Positions 46,901 to 56,380 of a DNA stretch of 64,000 nt are shown piece after piece. The stretch comes from Paracentrotus lividus (taxonomy: Eukaryota > Echinodermata > Echinoidea > Camarodonta > Echinidae): the NCBI GenBank assembly GCA_940671915.1, contig CALNVZ010000174.1, positions 76,539,931 through 76,603,930 on the forward strand, given 5' to 3'. Below the pieces are notes generated by a model. The model saw only the letters and a list, made by a program, of their open reading frames with translations. It did no database searches and was not told where the DNA came from. The position numbers and the translations under genes were made by a program. Each line of letters starts with the position of its first letter. The stretch's first letter is position 1.

Positions 46901-49900
46901 GAATAGAAGGTGTTCGAAATAGTTATTTTCTACAATACATGGCGATAATACAATCAGTGAAGAAAAAATGGAAATGTGAATTCCATCCAGTGATATTGCA
47001 AATGTTTTTGGATAAAGATGATGAAGATCAGGTACAACAAGAGTATGTGGCCTCTGGATTATATAACCTGAAGCCCAAATAGTGTACATGGACCTTCTTT
47101 CCGAGTTCATAAAAAGACCAGTTAGTGAACAATTATTTCTAGAACATTTGATATTCAAGAGGAGGACTGGTCTCAAATTTATACCCTTCCATTTAAATGC
47201 ACAATAGAAACAAAAATGAGAGTTTTTCAATTCAAATTAATACATATATACTATATACTAACTATAGATTGTGTAAGATGAAAGTAGTCGACTCAGAATT
47301 TTGCACCTTTTGTCATTCAAATTTAGAACACCCATTCATTTTGTTCTATGAATGTGATGTTATTTCAAAGCTGCGACAGGAGTTTGTTTGTAGAATTGGT
47401 AAGAATTTAATTAATGTTAAGTCTGAAGACTTTAGTAGGAAAAGAGTGATGTTTGGATTTATTATGGACTGGAAAGGCCCCCACAAATCACTGCTAAAAT
47501 CTTGGTACTAATGTTTAAAAGATATGTTTAATAGAAAATGTAAAACACACAACCACATTTAAAGGGACTAATATCTTTCATTTCTAATACGAAACTAATT
47601 GAACTTAACATTGCTAAACTGAAGAATATTGAAGGATTGCATTATAAAATGGACCCCTGTTGAAAAATTATTTTGATTACATTCTTGACGTAAACTTGAT
47701 AAAGATAACAATTTTTTTTTACCCACTCTTCATGTATTGTTATATAAGGTTTTGTATATTGTTTTTGTATTTTACACCATTATAAATGCTGTGATTTATT
47801 ATGTGATTAATGTTTGTACATACAGATTATCTGAGCAATAAAAGTTTCAAAAGATAAAAAAAAAAAAAAAAAATTACACACTAATTATTATTTTACCAAT
47901 TTCCTTGACCCTTTGCTGAATTTGCTCTCTGACTTGTCTCTCATTTTGATGTGATGCATCACATATCTCATTGATGACTGACTGCCATATGCTTTCACAG
48001 CGCAATTGGCCATAAGGACATTGATTGTTTCCTTGACACCACAAATCAGCCTACAACAAAATTTTATGGTTATAGTCAAATTTGCCTATGTTGGAATTGA
48101 AGAAATAGCTTTGACTTAAGTTTTTTTTAAAAACATGATGGGTTAAAAAACAACAGAATATAGATAGATTATGAATTGAGAGAAGGGCCTTCAACTTAAG
48201 TGATTATTTGACTAAGATCTCTGCAGGTTAGAATTCGTCAAAGTTGACTGTACATCAGAGTTCTGCTCACCTGTTTTGAAAACTTATCATAGGTGAGGAT
48301 GGGTCCACCAAAGAATAGAGGCAGGTAGTAGATGTAGAGCAGGAAATCGAGGAAACCCCAGTACTGTTTCTCATCAGGTCTCTTGGCTTTAGGAATTGAG
48401 TGGAAGTGGCAGAACTCAAAGGCAAAACTAATGTGCCTCAGGGTGCATATAGCAACGGTAAAGACCAGCATGTTAACTTCCTCTTCCTCTGTGAATATGA
48501 AACGCTGCAGAAAAATTTAGGAAATTGTTTTAGATATCATTAAGAAGATTTATTTGTAAAAGTTTCATTCATCAATTTTAATGTTTCTTTTTATGTGGAT
48601 TTAGAAATGGATGTGTAGGTAGCTCAAAATTTCTCTCCTAATGTTTTAGAGTTCTAGCTTATTATACTATGAATCACATATTTAATATTTTACAAGGTGG
48701 TTCACGAACCACGAGTCTCGCCTGATTTCGCTATCAATAAAACACGCAATATGACCTTTTGACCCATAGATGACCTCTGACCTCATCCTCCTCATCAACA
48801 CATAAATGGTATTAACCAAGGATACTTTATACCAGGGGTGAACAAAACTGCTATAAAAAATGAGTGAAAGTTAAACAAAAAGTTTAAGAAAAGTTGACTA
48901 TCAGTTTACCTTTTGACCCCTATATGACCTTTGACCTCATCATCCTCATCAACACACAAGTGGTATTAACCAAGGATAATTTATACCTGGGGTGAACAAA
49001 ACTGATGCTATAAAAAATGAGCGAAAGTTAAACAAAAAGTTTAAGAAAAGTTGAACTTTTGATCCCTATATGACCTTTGATCACATCATCCTCATCAACA
49101 CACATGTGGTATTATCCAAGAATCATTTGTACCAAGTGTGAACACAATTGATGGAGAAATAGAGAAATGAGAGCAAGTTAAACAAAAACTTAAACATTTT
49201 TGTAACAGTGTAACAGATGGCCTCATATCATTTGACCATTTGACCCCTAGATGACCTTTGACCCCATCATCCATATCAACACTTATTTGGTATTACCCAA
49301 GTATAATTTGTACTATGTGTGAGCACCAATAATGCAGTTCAATAAAGAAATGAGAGCAAGTTAAACAAAAACTAAAAACTTTAACATTTTCGTAACAGAC
49401 CAATAGACTAACAGACCAACAGGAAAAGTGATTACTAGATCTCTGCCGAAGCTCGTTCAGGCGAGACAAAAATGAGAGAAATATAGGAAGTCTATATGAG
49501 CTGATTTTACATCCCTAGTTTGGGCATACAACTTCAACTAATGACAGACACTTATCATATTATCTTGCTTTTCTTTTTTTTCTCTCTCTCCTTTTAACAT
49601 CTTTTATACTTCAAATTTGTGGGTCAGGTTATAGTCGTCTACAAAGATCAATGAAATCAAATAAAAGTTCATCAAGCTGACATAAATACAGTTTAACAGT
49701 GTCACATTGTATGACATCATCTCACATTACATTATTTAATGTCTGCTATTTTGTTTCTTGTGTATAAATACCTGAAATCGTAGGAAAAAGTCAAAGTTGA
49801 TGGAAGCTATCTGGATCACGACTACACACCACACAGCAGACATGCTTCCAGTGCATGTCACAGTAAAGATGAGGAGTGAGTGGCATAGGAAGTAGAGGAG

Positions 49901-52900
49901 GAGTCGAAGACCAACAAACAAGTAGATGCTGACCATGGCAAAGCACAGCAGAAACAGTGTTCGATTCTAACATGAAAGAGAAATAATGATTAATCATTTG
50001 ACTCGCAAGTCTCTTAAAACATCTTTAAACTGCTAGGAAAATGCAACTACATCTAGAACTTTGAAAAATGCCTCATGCTGAATCAAAAATAAACCCCTCC
50101 AAAAAGTTTCGCACATCGATTTTGGGCCATGATAACTTTTAAGGTGCGCTAAAGTTATTCCTGATTTTCGTACCATTGGAAAGATAATTTATTCACCTTT
50201 TTATTGATATCATACTTGTAATGAGTGTGTCATGCTTAAATGCACAGAATATCAGAATATGGAGAAAAGTAAAACGTCAAATGTTGTAAAATGCACTTTT
50301 ATTGATCACATTGAAGTTCCTCAACTCGACTTTAAACCCTTATAACTTTTGGGGGTAATTTATAATTTTTATTGAATTTGGACCATTGTCAAGTTCAGTT
50401 AGTCCTCTTTTTATTGACACCTAATTTGTCATGGTGATGTCATGCCCGGGTCCACAGAACCCCTGAATACCCCCTGAATGCAAGGCAAAGCGCGAAACAT
50501 AATGTTCAATTTGAATGTTCTGCCACACAACTTTGAACCTTGATACATTTTAATGTGGGTTTTTATCACTCTCAATTTTTATAGCATTGAAAAGTTCATT
50601 TATTCTTCTTTTTTATTGATATCATATTTGCAATGGTAACATCAAGTTTGAATGCACATAATTCATGAATATATAGCAAAGTAAAAAGTGAAAAGTTGCA
50701 AAATGCATTGTTATTGCTCAAATTCAGTAACTTGAAACGGACAATAACACTCACAATAGGCATTCAATTTGCAACATTTGACTTCTGACTTGTCCTAAGA
50801 TTCAGGTGATCTGTGCATACAAGAACAACAATATTGTTACAATTAGGGTATCATCAAGAGTGGAATAAATGAGCTTGAAAATGGTATGAAATTCAATAAA
50901 AATTAGAAAATACCCCAAAAGTTACCAGGGCCTAAAGTCGGGATTTGAAATTCAATTTAATCAATAAAAATGCATTTTGCAACATTTGACTTTTTACTTT
51001 TGTCCATATTCTGATATTTTGTGCATTTAAGCATGACACTATCATTACAAATAGGATATCAATAAAAAGGGGAATAAATTATCTTTCCAATAGTGTGAAT
51101 ATCAGGAATAACTAAAGCATATCTGAAAAGTTATCATTGCCCAAAGTCGATTTGCGAAACTTTTTGTTAGGGGTTTATTAAAAAAAATGTATTGATGTTA
51201 GAAATACAACTGCTTACTACTCCTTTCCACAAAGATAAGTTTGTTTCATTTTAACAGGTTATGTTCTATTCTTTACAATGTTTTTAACTTTGTTTATTTT
51301 TTATTTTTTATTATTTATTATTTATGCTCAATTTTTCAATATGTCACTTATATTATGTACCAGTAAGCACAACGATAAAATATTTGTTTTACAGCCCATA
51401 AAAATACCAGATTATGATGAAAAGAAAAATATCCAAAGAATCAATGTAAATTTGAAATAAATTCATGAGCATGAAACACATAAAAAGTATAGTAAACATC
51501 AAGAATTCAATGCAATTCAATTCAATTCAACTTTATTTGTCCACAGAATGAAAATTCTTCTTGTTTCCATGCATATGCAAAATTGGTACACAACAGTGGC
51601 GGATCCAGAAAAGAAACAACCTATTTCTACCTGTAAATGATATTAGAGGAGAATAACATCTTAATTTAAAGGTTTTTCAATTCATTTTAACTTTATTTGT
51701 CCACAGAATGAAAATTCTTCTTGTTTAACATACATAAAAATTATACAAAATTGGTACACAACAGTGGCGGATCCAGAAAAGAAACAACCTATTTCTACCT
51801 GTAAATGATATTAGAGGAGAATAACATCTTAGTCTAAAGGTTTTTGTTATTGCTTACCTTGGGATTAACATAGCCCACAATCCTTCCAAGAACTGCATGT
51901 AAAACCATCACTACCAAAACACCAGGAGAGAAGAAAATACTTCTCCAGTGAGTCCATTCAAAGTCTCCTATATCCTTCAGAATCCAAATCACAGGGAACA
52001 AAAGATAATAGCTTTAAAATGTGTAATTTCAAACAACAGGATCTGTATGACTTTTAATATCATAATGTTCTAAATATCCGTCCCTTAACAGGTTTAGTTT
52101 TACACGATCATACTAATGAATTGGACTGATATTTTTATTAATCTATTGGTATTATTTTAAAGATACAAATTTATTCACATTCATAATTGAATTTTTTTTT
52201 TTTTTATGGTACTATCATTAATTTATAATATTTACACCAATCGTTTTAAAAGAAGTAGCAATTATTAAGACAACAAAATATTGTTCCATAAAACAGTGTC
52301 TAATTTTTGCAAAACAATTTTACTAGCATTCGATTTTACAGCTCCTGTATGTAAGCATAATATAGTTTGTGCATGAATATAAAACTATACCTTGTCTTTT
52401 TGCCAGAATATGTGCCAGCCCTCTTCAAAGTTGAATGAATATAAAACATCTTTGTATTCTGTATAAGCAAGCAATAGAAAACAACAATTCATACATTCAT
52501 TCATGATTTTGGGATGAAACAATAAGAAATATCTAAAACATGATTATATAACATCTGGTTTTACCAAGTTTAAGTAAATACAAACACTCTGTCACCAAGT
52601 TAGAAATGGGTATCAATACAAAAGAATACAGACAGCCCATAAAAGGACAAACATTCAAATTACAAATACACAAAGGAGAGAGATTTGGATTAGAGTTATG
52701 TTAATATGAAGTCAACTGTAAGAACAATAGATTATTCACTATTTACTAGGTATACTAGACTGAGCACCGGCTATATATCTTTTAAAAAGTTCTTGTGTCG
52801 CAATGTAGTTGCATACATATAGCTTGATTTTTTTTTCCAGGTGCAGAACCAAGCAGACAATGTAAATTTGATTTACCAGTAGGCCTATCAGTATAATTTA

Positions 52901-53143
52901 TTATTTGCAGATCTATTAAACAATGTGAAGAAAAAATACAATTTTAAATTTACCTTTTGAAGCTTCATAGACAGCAAAGAAGGCCTTTGACATGACAGTG
53001 ACAATGAATAATGCATAGAGGGCTACCTCCAGTACAGGCAAAGCTGCATACTCCTTGCTAGCATGTCTTGTTATCAAAACTGGTGTATTCTTTGGTGCCT
53101 CATCTTTCCGCTGTGATGGAGTTTTATCTCTATGTCTTAACAT
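40853..53143 (-). CDS. HHAT: HHAT (Hedgehog acyltransferase, MBOAT family), 11 exons
   Basis: ER multi-pass O-acyltransferase that attaches palmitate to the N-terminal Cys of Hedgehog proteins. Minus-strand coding exons in transcript order: 53143-52954, 52458-52391, 51974-51858, 49966-49772, 48504-48271, 46378-46207, 44854-44704, 43791-43756, 43129-42928, 41992-41848 and 40977-40853; all phases agree and give 544 residues (human 493). Matches to human HHAT as recalled: DIGDFEWTHW (human DATDFEWSFW); GGPILTYDKFSKQ (NGPILSFSEFIKQ); YFDRGLHSLLIRCIYIPLGG (YFDVGLHNFLIRYVYIPVGG); FWHGADEHLVYWAIFNCVG (YWHGGYDYLWCWAALNWLG). The conserved Asp of YFD and the active-site His of WHG are both present, so it looks functional. 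Many hydrophobic segments are visible. The start MLRHRDKTPSQRKDE adds a charged N-terminal extension before the first membrane helix; an acceptor directly upstream (53154-53152) implies a 5' UTR intron. Confidence 0.95.
41140..41366. mobile_element. TTCGCG-type MITE copy, HHAT intron 10
   Basis: Shares TAAATTCGCGCCTGCCGATC and TTTGCGCGAAAT with the 40.4-kb copy; the right end TACAGTA is kept, the left is degenerate. A third, reversed and more decayed copy follows at 41575-41757. Confidence 0.65.
41575..41757. mobile_element. Decayed TTCGCG-type copy
   Basis: GTGGTACATTAATTTTCACA, GATTTTGCGCAAAGATCG and GCGAAAAATTAATCATTCG match the previous two copies in reverse orientation. Confidence 0.55.
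41848..41992 (-). CDS. HHAT: HHAT exon 10
   Basis: 145 nt; acceptor gtctttcag, donor gtaagt. Encodes LKYLSGAMYRRLIALLLTPN and MSNLIFICGDD, matching human STSMLILSNLVFLGGNE. Confidence 0.92.
42200..42330 (-). mobile_element. tRNA-derived SINE in HHAT intron 9
   Basis: Minus strand has A-box-like TGGTTTAGTGGACAGGTAAC and B-box-like GGGTTCAAGTC about 45 bp later. Confidence 0.6.
42404..42826. mobile_element. Element with GCAGATCCAGCA ends, HHAT intron 9
   Basis: Left CTGGCAGATCCAGCAGCAGC then TCTGACAAA; the right end reverse-complemented is AGGTGCAGATCCAGCACCAG then CTCTGACAAA. Holds the CCCATGCGTAATAGAGCCGC core also seen at 9.2 and 54.5 kb. Confidence 0.78.
42928..43129 (-). CDS. HHAT: HHAT exon 9 (active-site His)
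   Basis: 202 nt; acceptor cccttttctag, donor gtaaga. Encodes CIYIPLGGSKRGILWQAM and FWHGADEHLVYWAIFNCVG with the MBOAT His, then GLQMEVLIGKLAHE. Confidence 0.95.
43130..43755. other. HHAT intron 8, nothing recognised
   Basis: AT-rich, no bounded repeat. Confidence 0.5.
43756..43791 (-). CDS. HHAT: HHAT exon 8, 36-nt microexon
   Basis: Twelve codons' worth of sequence between acceptor ttatgttag and donor gtaagt. Joined to its neighbours it reads FWRYFDRGLHSLLIRCIYIP, exactly bridging the human YFDVGLHNFLIR block and supplying the conserved Asp. Too short for ordinary ORF scans. Confidence 0.92.
44215..44640. repeat. 425-bp purine-rich tract in HHAT intron 7
   Basis: Plus strand is nearly all A and G, with GGAGGAGGAGGG blocks and a run of ten G near 44340; as intron RNA it is pyrimidine-rich. 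Confidence 0.88.
44704..44854 (-). CDS. HHAT: HHAT exon 7
   Basis: 151 nt; acceptor gtcatgcag, donor gtatgt. Encodes GLALCHLLFFQMKYMVMYGL and PPVCTMGMYLFQDFW, matching human LPRCVSTMFSFTGMWR. Confidence 0.93.
45661..46076. mobile_element. TTCGCG-type MITE, HHAT intron 6
   Basis: TACTGTATAAGTGGTTTTTT and the reverse-complemented right end TACTGTATCAGTGGTTTATT; several TTCGCG words inside. 416 bp. Confidence 0.8.
46207..46378 (-). CDS. HHAT: HHAT exon 6
   Basis: 172 nt; acceptor cgccatccag, donor gtaagt. Encodes KHILKELARYVFWAMFMETV and SILLNGISLWAVG, matching human SIPLLETVSCWTLGG. Confidence 0.9.
46817..47871 (+). mobile_element. 5'-truncated L1/Tx1-like LINE with target duplication
   Basis: Flanked by direct repeats AATTACACACTAATTA (46801-46816 and 47872-47887). 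Ends with AATAAAAG near 47838 and an A run of about 18. Encoded pieces: GGIEGVRNSYFLQYMAIIQS, KKKWKC, then VDSEFCTFCHSNLEHPFILF and YECDVISKLRQEF, the C-terminal zinc-knuckle type region of L1/Tx1 ORF2. At least one frameshift separates the pieces. Inserted in HHAT intron 5, antisense to the gene; dead on arrival. Confidence 0.9.
48271..48504 (-). CDS. HHAT: HHAT exon 5
   Basis: 234 nt; acceptor ttttctgcag, donor gtgagc. Encodes RFIFTEEEEVNMLVFTVAIC and YYLPLFFGGPILTYDKFSKQ, a strongly conserved MBOAT stretch. Confidence 0.94.
48715..49467. mobile_element. MITE with GTCTCGCCTGA ends and four internal repeat units
   Basis: Perfect 11-bp inverted ends GTCTCGCCTGA. Inside, four diverged units of about 145-180 bp contain TGACCCCTATATGACCTTTG, CATCATCCTCATCAACAC, TGGTATTAACCAAGGATAA and GTTAAACAAAAAGTTTAAG. 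HHAT intron 4. Confidence 0.85.
49772..49966 (-). CDS. HHAT: HHAT exon 4
   Basis: 195 nt, phase 0 both ends; acceptor ttcatgttag, donor gtattt. Encodes NRTLFLLCFAMVSIYLFVGL and FTVTCTGSMSAVWCVVVIQI; two membrane segments. Confidence 0.9.
50090..51179. mobile_element. 1.09-kb fold-back element made of about 210-bp units
   Basis: Ends TAAACCCCTCCAAAAAGTTT and (reverse complement) TAAACCCCTAACAAAAAGTT, inverted over about 230 bp. Between them three units run forward and two run reversed, each with ATAACTTTT, TTTTTATTGATATCAT and GTTGCAAAATGCA words. HHAT intron 3. Confidence 0.85.
51510..51847. repeat. Tandem duplication of about 170 bp beside HHAT exon 3
   Basis: AACTTTATTTGTCCACAGAA to ATTAGAGGAGAATAACATCT occurs twice in a row with few differences; each unit has a CAGTGGCGGATCCAGAAAAG word. 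The second ends about ten bases from the splice donor. Confidence 0.88.
51858..51974 (-). CDS. HHAT: HHAT exon 3
   Basis: 117 nt; acceptor attctgaag, donor gtaagc. Encodes DIGDFEWTHWRSIFFSPGVL and ends VNPK. The acceptor is weak; the frame stays open for a further 42 bases upstream (see rejected items). Confidence 0.86.
52391..52458 (-). CDS. HHAT: HHAT exon 2
   Basis: 68 nt; acceptor gcttatacag, donor gtatag. Encodes EYKDVLYSFNFEEGWHIFWQ then KDK, aligning with the human FGGLKKDATDFEW region. Confidence 0.87.
52954..53143 (-). CDS. HHAT: HHAT coding exon 1
   Basis: Starts MLRHRDKTPSQRKDEAPKN and includes the first membrane helix, LEVALYALFIVTVMSKAFF, ending EASK; donor gtaaat. The exon itself probably begins at 53151 after a ttattcag acceptor, with eight bases of UTR before the ATG. 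Confidence 0.9.
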
Positions 53144-53509
53144 ACTTTGTTCTGAATAAAGAAAACAAAAAAATAATTTTCATTATAGGTCTAATAATCA
53201 ATCCATCATTTTCTTCTTCTTCCGGTATAGTGCTGCTTCATGTCAATCTCAAGATTACGCACTGCCTTTCTTGAGTTACCCACTATAAATGTTGCCATGT
53301 TCTGTGACTAGATCTACTTTCAGTTCCAGTGGGACATGTACTTCTTTTACAAGAACATATTTTTGTAGTACCCAAAACTATTTTTAATGTCATTTCAATT
53401 CTAATAAAGATTAAAATCTACATTCTTCTACGATTGTTCCTTGCTTTACCAGTGCAAATGTTTCTTTTGCTATATTCCTGGTAATTTTATATCGAAAATA
53501 ACTGTGATG

Positions 53510-53543
53510 AATTTACCTGTCCTCATATGAGGACAGGTAAATT
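53510..53543. repeat. Perfect 34-bp palindrome
   Basis: AATTTACCTGTCCTCAT followed by its exact reverse complement ATGAGGACAGGTAAATT, no loop. Confidence 0.97.
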
Positions 53544-53560
53544 ACCAAGGAGGAGACACT

Positions 53561-53747
53561 TACACTTATGCATGGTCAATCATAATTGACCTTGCACTGG
53601 GAAGTACCTTATTGCAGCAGTTTTCTTCCAATGGAAAGTCAATGCAGAAAAGTGTCTTGAGCAGCTCAAGCCAAGTCAAGGTGGCATATCCAAAAAAGGG
53701 TCTAAAAATTCTACTAAACAAAATTGAAAATATCTAATGGAAGAGAC
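53561..53747. repeat. Dispersed repeat, copy 2 of 2
   Basis: Partner of 21726-21955, same orientation. Directly follows the 34-bp palindrome. Confidence 0.9.
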
Positions 53748-54504
53748 TATAAATTTATATTAATTTATTTTAAGAGGAGGAGAAGGTATCTATCAAGCAT
53801 AATTAACAATACAAGAAGAGCTAAATGACCATTCTGTGATGTGACAAAAAAAACCTGACAATGACATGGTCGATGAATGAGCACATCTGATAAAACACCA
53901 ATTGACATCATCAATCAATCACACCCGAAAACAAAAGGAATGAATATGAATTAGATCTATGACTATAACAGGGCAATATGAGATGAATAAAAACTGAACC
54001 ATAGAGAAATGAATCCCAAACATTTTAAATACCAAGTGCAAATAAACTTTCCACTACTATGACTACCGATGAAATCTCTGCATCATAAAAAATAGAAATA
54101 ACCAGCTCACAGTTAGACGTAACACAAAAATAAACATATGGGACTTGTATATTTGTAACTGTCACACTCAGTTTTTTGGGGGGCAATAATTTGGCAGCTG
54201 AATCTCACTTTTTTAAACAAATTTTATATCTAGACCCAGTGTAAACATGACGCAGTTCACTGCAATTGTAATTATAATCATACCCAATTTCTAAAATGTC
54301 TTAAAAAGTCTACTTACAACACAGTTATCAGCTTGAAATCTCTACTAGCTCTGCTGCAGACGATGGCGATTATTGCTATATCGATATTAAGACTACTATA
54401 TACCCGGTATTTTATTTTTTTTACAGGGGGGGGGGGGGCTGGAAGGGGGCGGGGGGAAGTTGGGGTCAGTAGCGACGCAAACCGGAGTCACACAATGAAC
54501 TTAC

Positions 54505-54629
54505 CGGGCCCATGCGTAAACATAATAGAGCCGCTTTTGTTCGTAGACAATTGGGCCCCGAAATGCATTAAATTCGATTTTCTTGGATCGCGCGCCTGGG
54601 GTAGGCCCAGGCCCCTGAAGGTCCGCCAT
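54505..54629 (-). other. Possible alternative first exon (MADLQGPGP frame)
   Basis: Minus strand has AAAGATGGCGGACC (YY1-like, start-codon context), a 41-codon open stretch MADLQGPGPTPGARSKKIEF onward, and donor CCCG/gtaagt. Spliced to the HHAT acceptor at 53151 it would hit a stop, so it could only be UTR. Most of it is the dispersed CCCATGCG core repeat. Low confidence. Confidence 0.25.
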
Positions 54630-54999
54630 CTTTGCTGTGACATTTGAACGGTTCTATAAGCCCCCATACATATTCATTTTGTAAGATGCTTCCATACCGC
54701 GCATATGCAATACACGCAACTAAAAAGAAAAACGCGGAGCAGTGTCGAGCATGCGCATTGAGAGAGGTCAAATCGGGACAAATTATGCATATATGTTAAT
54801 TATTCATTACGCGACGCATCGAAAATGACGAATCGGCGTCTTGAAAAGTTTTATGGTAATTTAGCAAAACCCAGCTAACAAGATAAACAATGACGTCACA
54901 ATAAGAAAAATAATCGGGGATGTCCCTTTTTTTAATTACTTGTACTTGATTCATTTTATTATCTCGTCACACTCACCATTCTGCATATTTCCCTTTCTT

Positions 55000-56193
55000 T
55001 TTCGTGCCGATCTCTCTCTCTCTCTCTATTGATATTGACCAATGCGTTCTTGAAAGTTTAATGGTTATTTAGAAAATCCAGCTGTTAAACATACACAATT
55101 AAGATAATTTATCGGGCTGTCTTTTCTCTTCTTCATTATTTATGATCTCGTCACACCCCCCCCCGCATCTCTTTCTATCCATGGCAATTTTTCTCTCTTA
55201 CAGTATGAAATATGCATATTGAGAGAACAATACCACATGTTAATTCTATTCCAAGGATCTCTTTCTCTCCAATATTATCACATCATTTCAGATATTTCTT
55301 TACATTTATTCTCTCTTTCCATTATCACTTTTAGTTTCTCTTAATCTAAGATATATTGGGCTATTATCATTATAAAATATCTTTAAATATAATGAATACA
55401 CTACAATGAATTGCTACCCCTCTATAGTTTTCTCTCTCACTCTAATTCCAATTCATCACTCAAGCTTAATTGGTTATTCTTTTCCATATCTTATTTTCTG
55501 CTTCCTATCCCTCTCCCTCTCTCTCTCTCTTCCTCCATCTTTAGTCTACTCTCAACTAAGACAACTTTAAATTGATTTTCTTTTTTATTTATTTATTTTT
55601 AAACATATCAATAAAAATCACAAATATATATTTTGGGCACTTGAAATAGTTATTTTCGTGTCATTTTAATTTGCAGTTTAATGTTCACAGGAAATGTATC
55701 ATGATGAAGAAAATATTCAAAAATTCAAATTAAGTATTTGTATTTTTTTTTTCTACTTAAATTATTATCTATCGAGGCAGTTGGTCCAGATTCACATATA
55801 TAGTAAACGATGGATCAAACTTGGTTCTCGAAATTATGTCTGCAGACTTTCAGCTGGGTAGATGTTTGTTCATGTTTTCAAGCATTCTCATCAATAATCC
55901 AGCAGTCACCATCATAGCTTGGTTTTAGCTCCACGGATTTGACATCAAAAAGTCTGTTTTATGGAAATGAGAAAATATTTTTAATAGATTATTAACAATT
56001 TTATTATTGACATGTTACAGAAATTCTGCACTTTTTTGTTAAGATGTATTTTTGTTTAATTATAAAGCCTTTATTTAATCAAAATAAAAAGTGAAAAAAA
56101 AGAGGGGGAATAAACATTTTATATTTCCCTTGCTAAATGTAGTTTAAATTATTTATGACTTCAAATTCCAATTAGTTTGTTAATACACTGAAG

Positions 56194-56235
<42 letters not shown>

Positions 56236-56344
56236 GGACAAAAAAGAAAAAAGTAATTCATCCTTGAAGAGTTAGTTCCCAAGCGTTTATAAAAGAAGTA
56301 CCGGTATATGAAACACTTCTACCTATGCTTACTTAGGGCCTAAA

Positions 56345-56380
<36 letters not shown>

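Noticed and set aside
48750-49400. Regularly spaced repeats that could suggest a CRISPR-like array
   Set aside because: Units are long (about 150-180 bp), diverged and lie inside a transposon in an animal intron.
51975-52016. In-frame extension of HHAT exon 3 upstream, reading YYLLFPVIWILK
   Set aside because: The phase does not fit the donor of exon 2, whereas the acceptor at 51975 gives KDKDIGDFEW, as expected from the human protein. An alternative isoform is not excluded.
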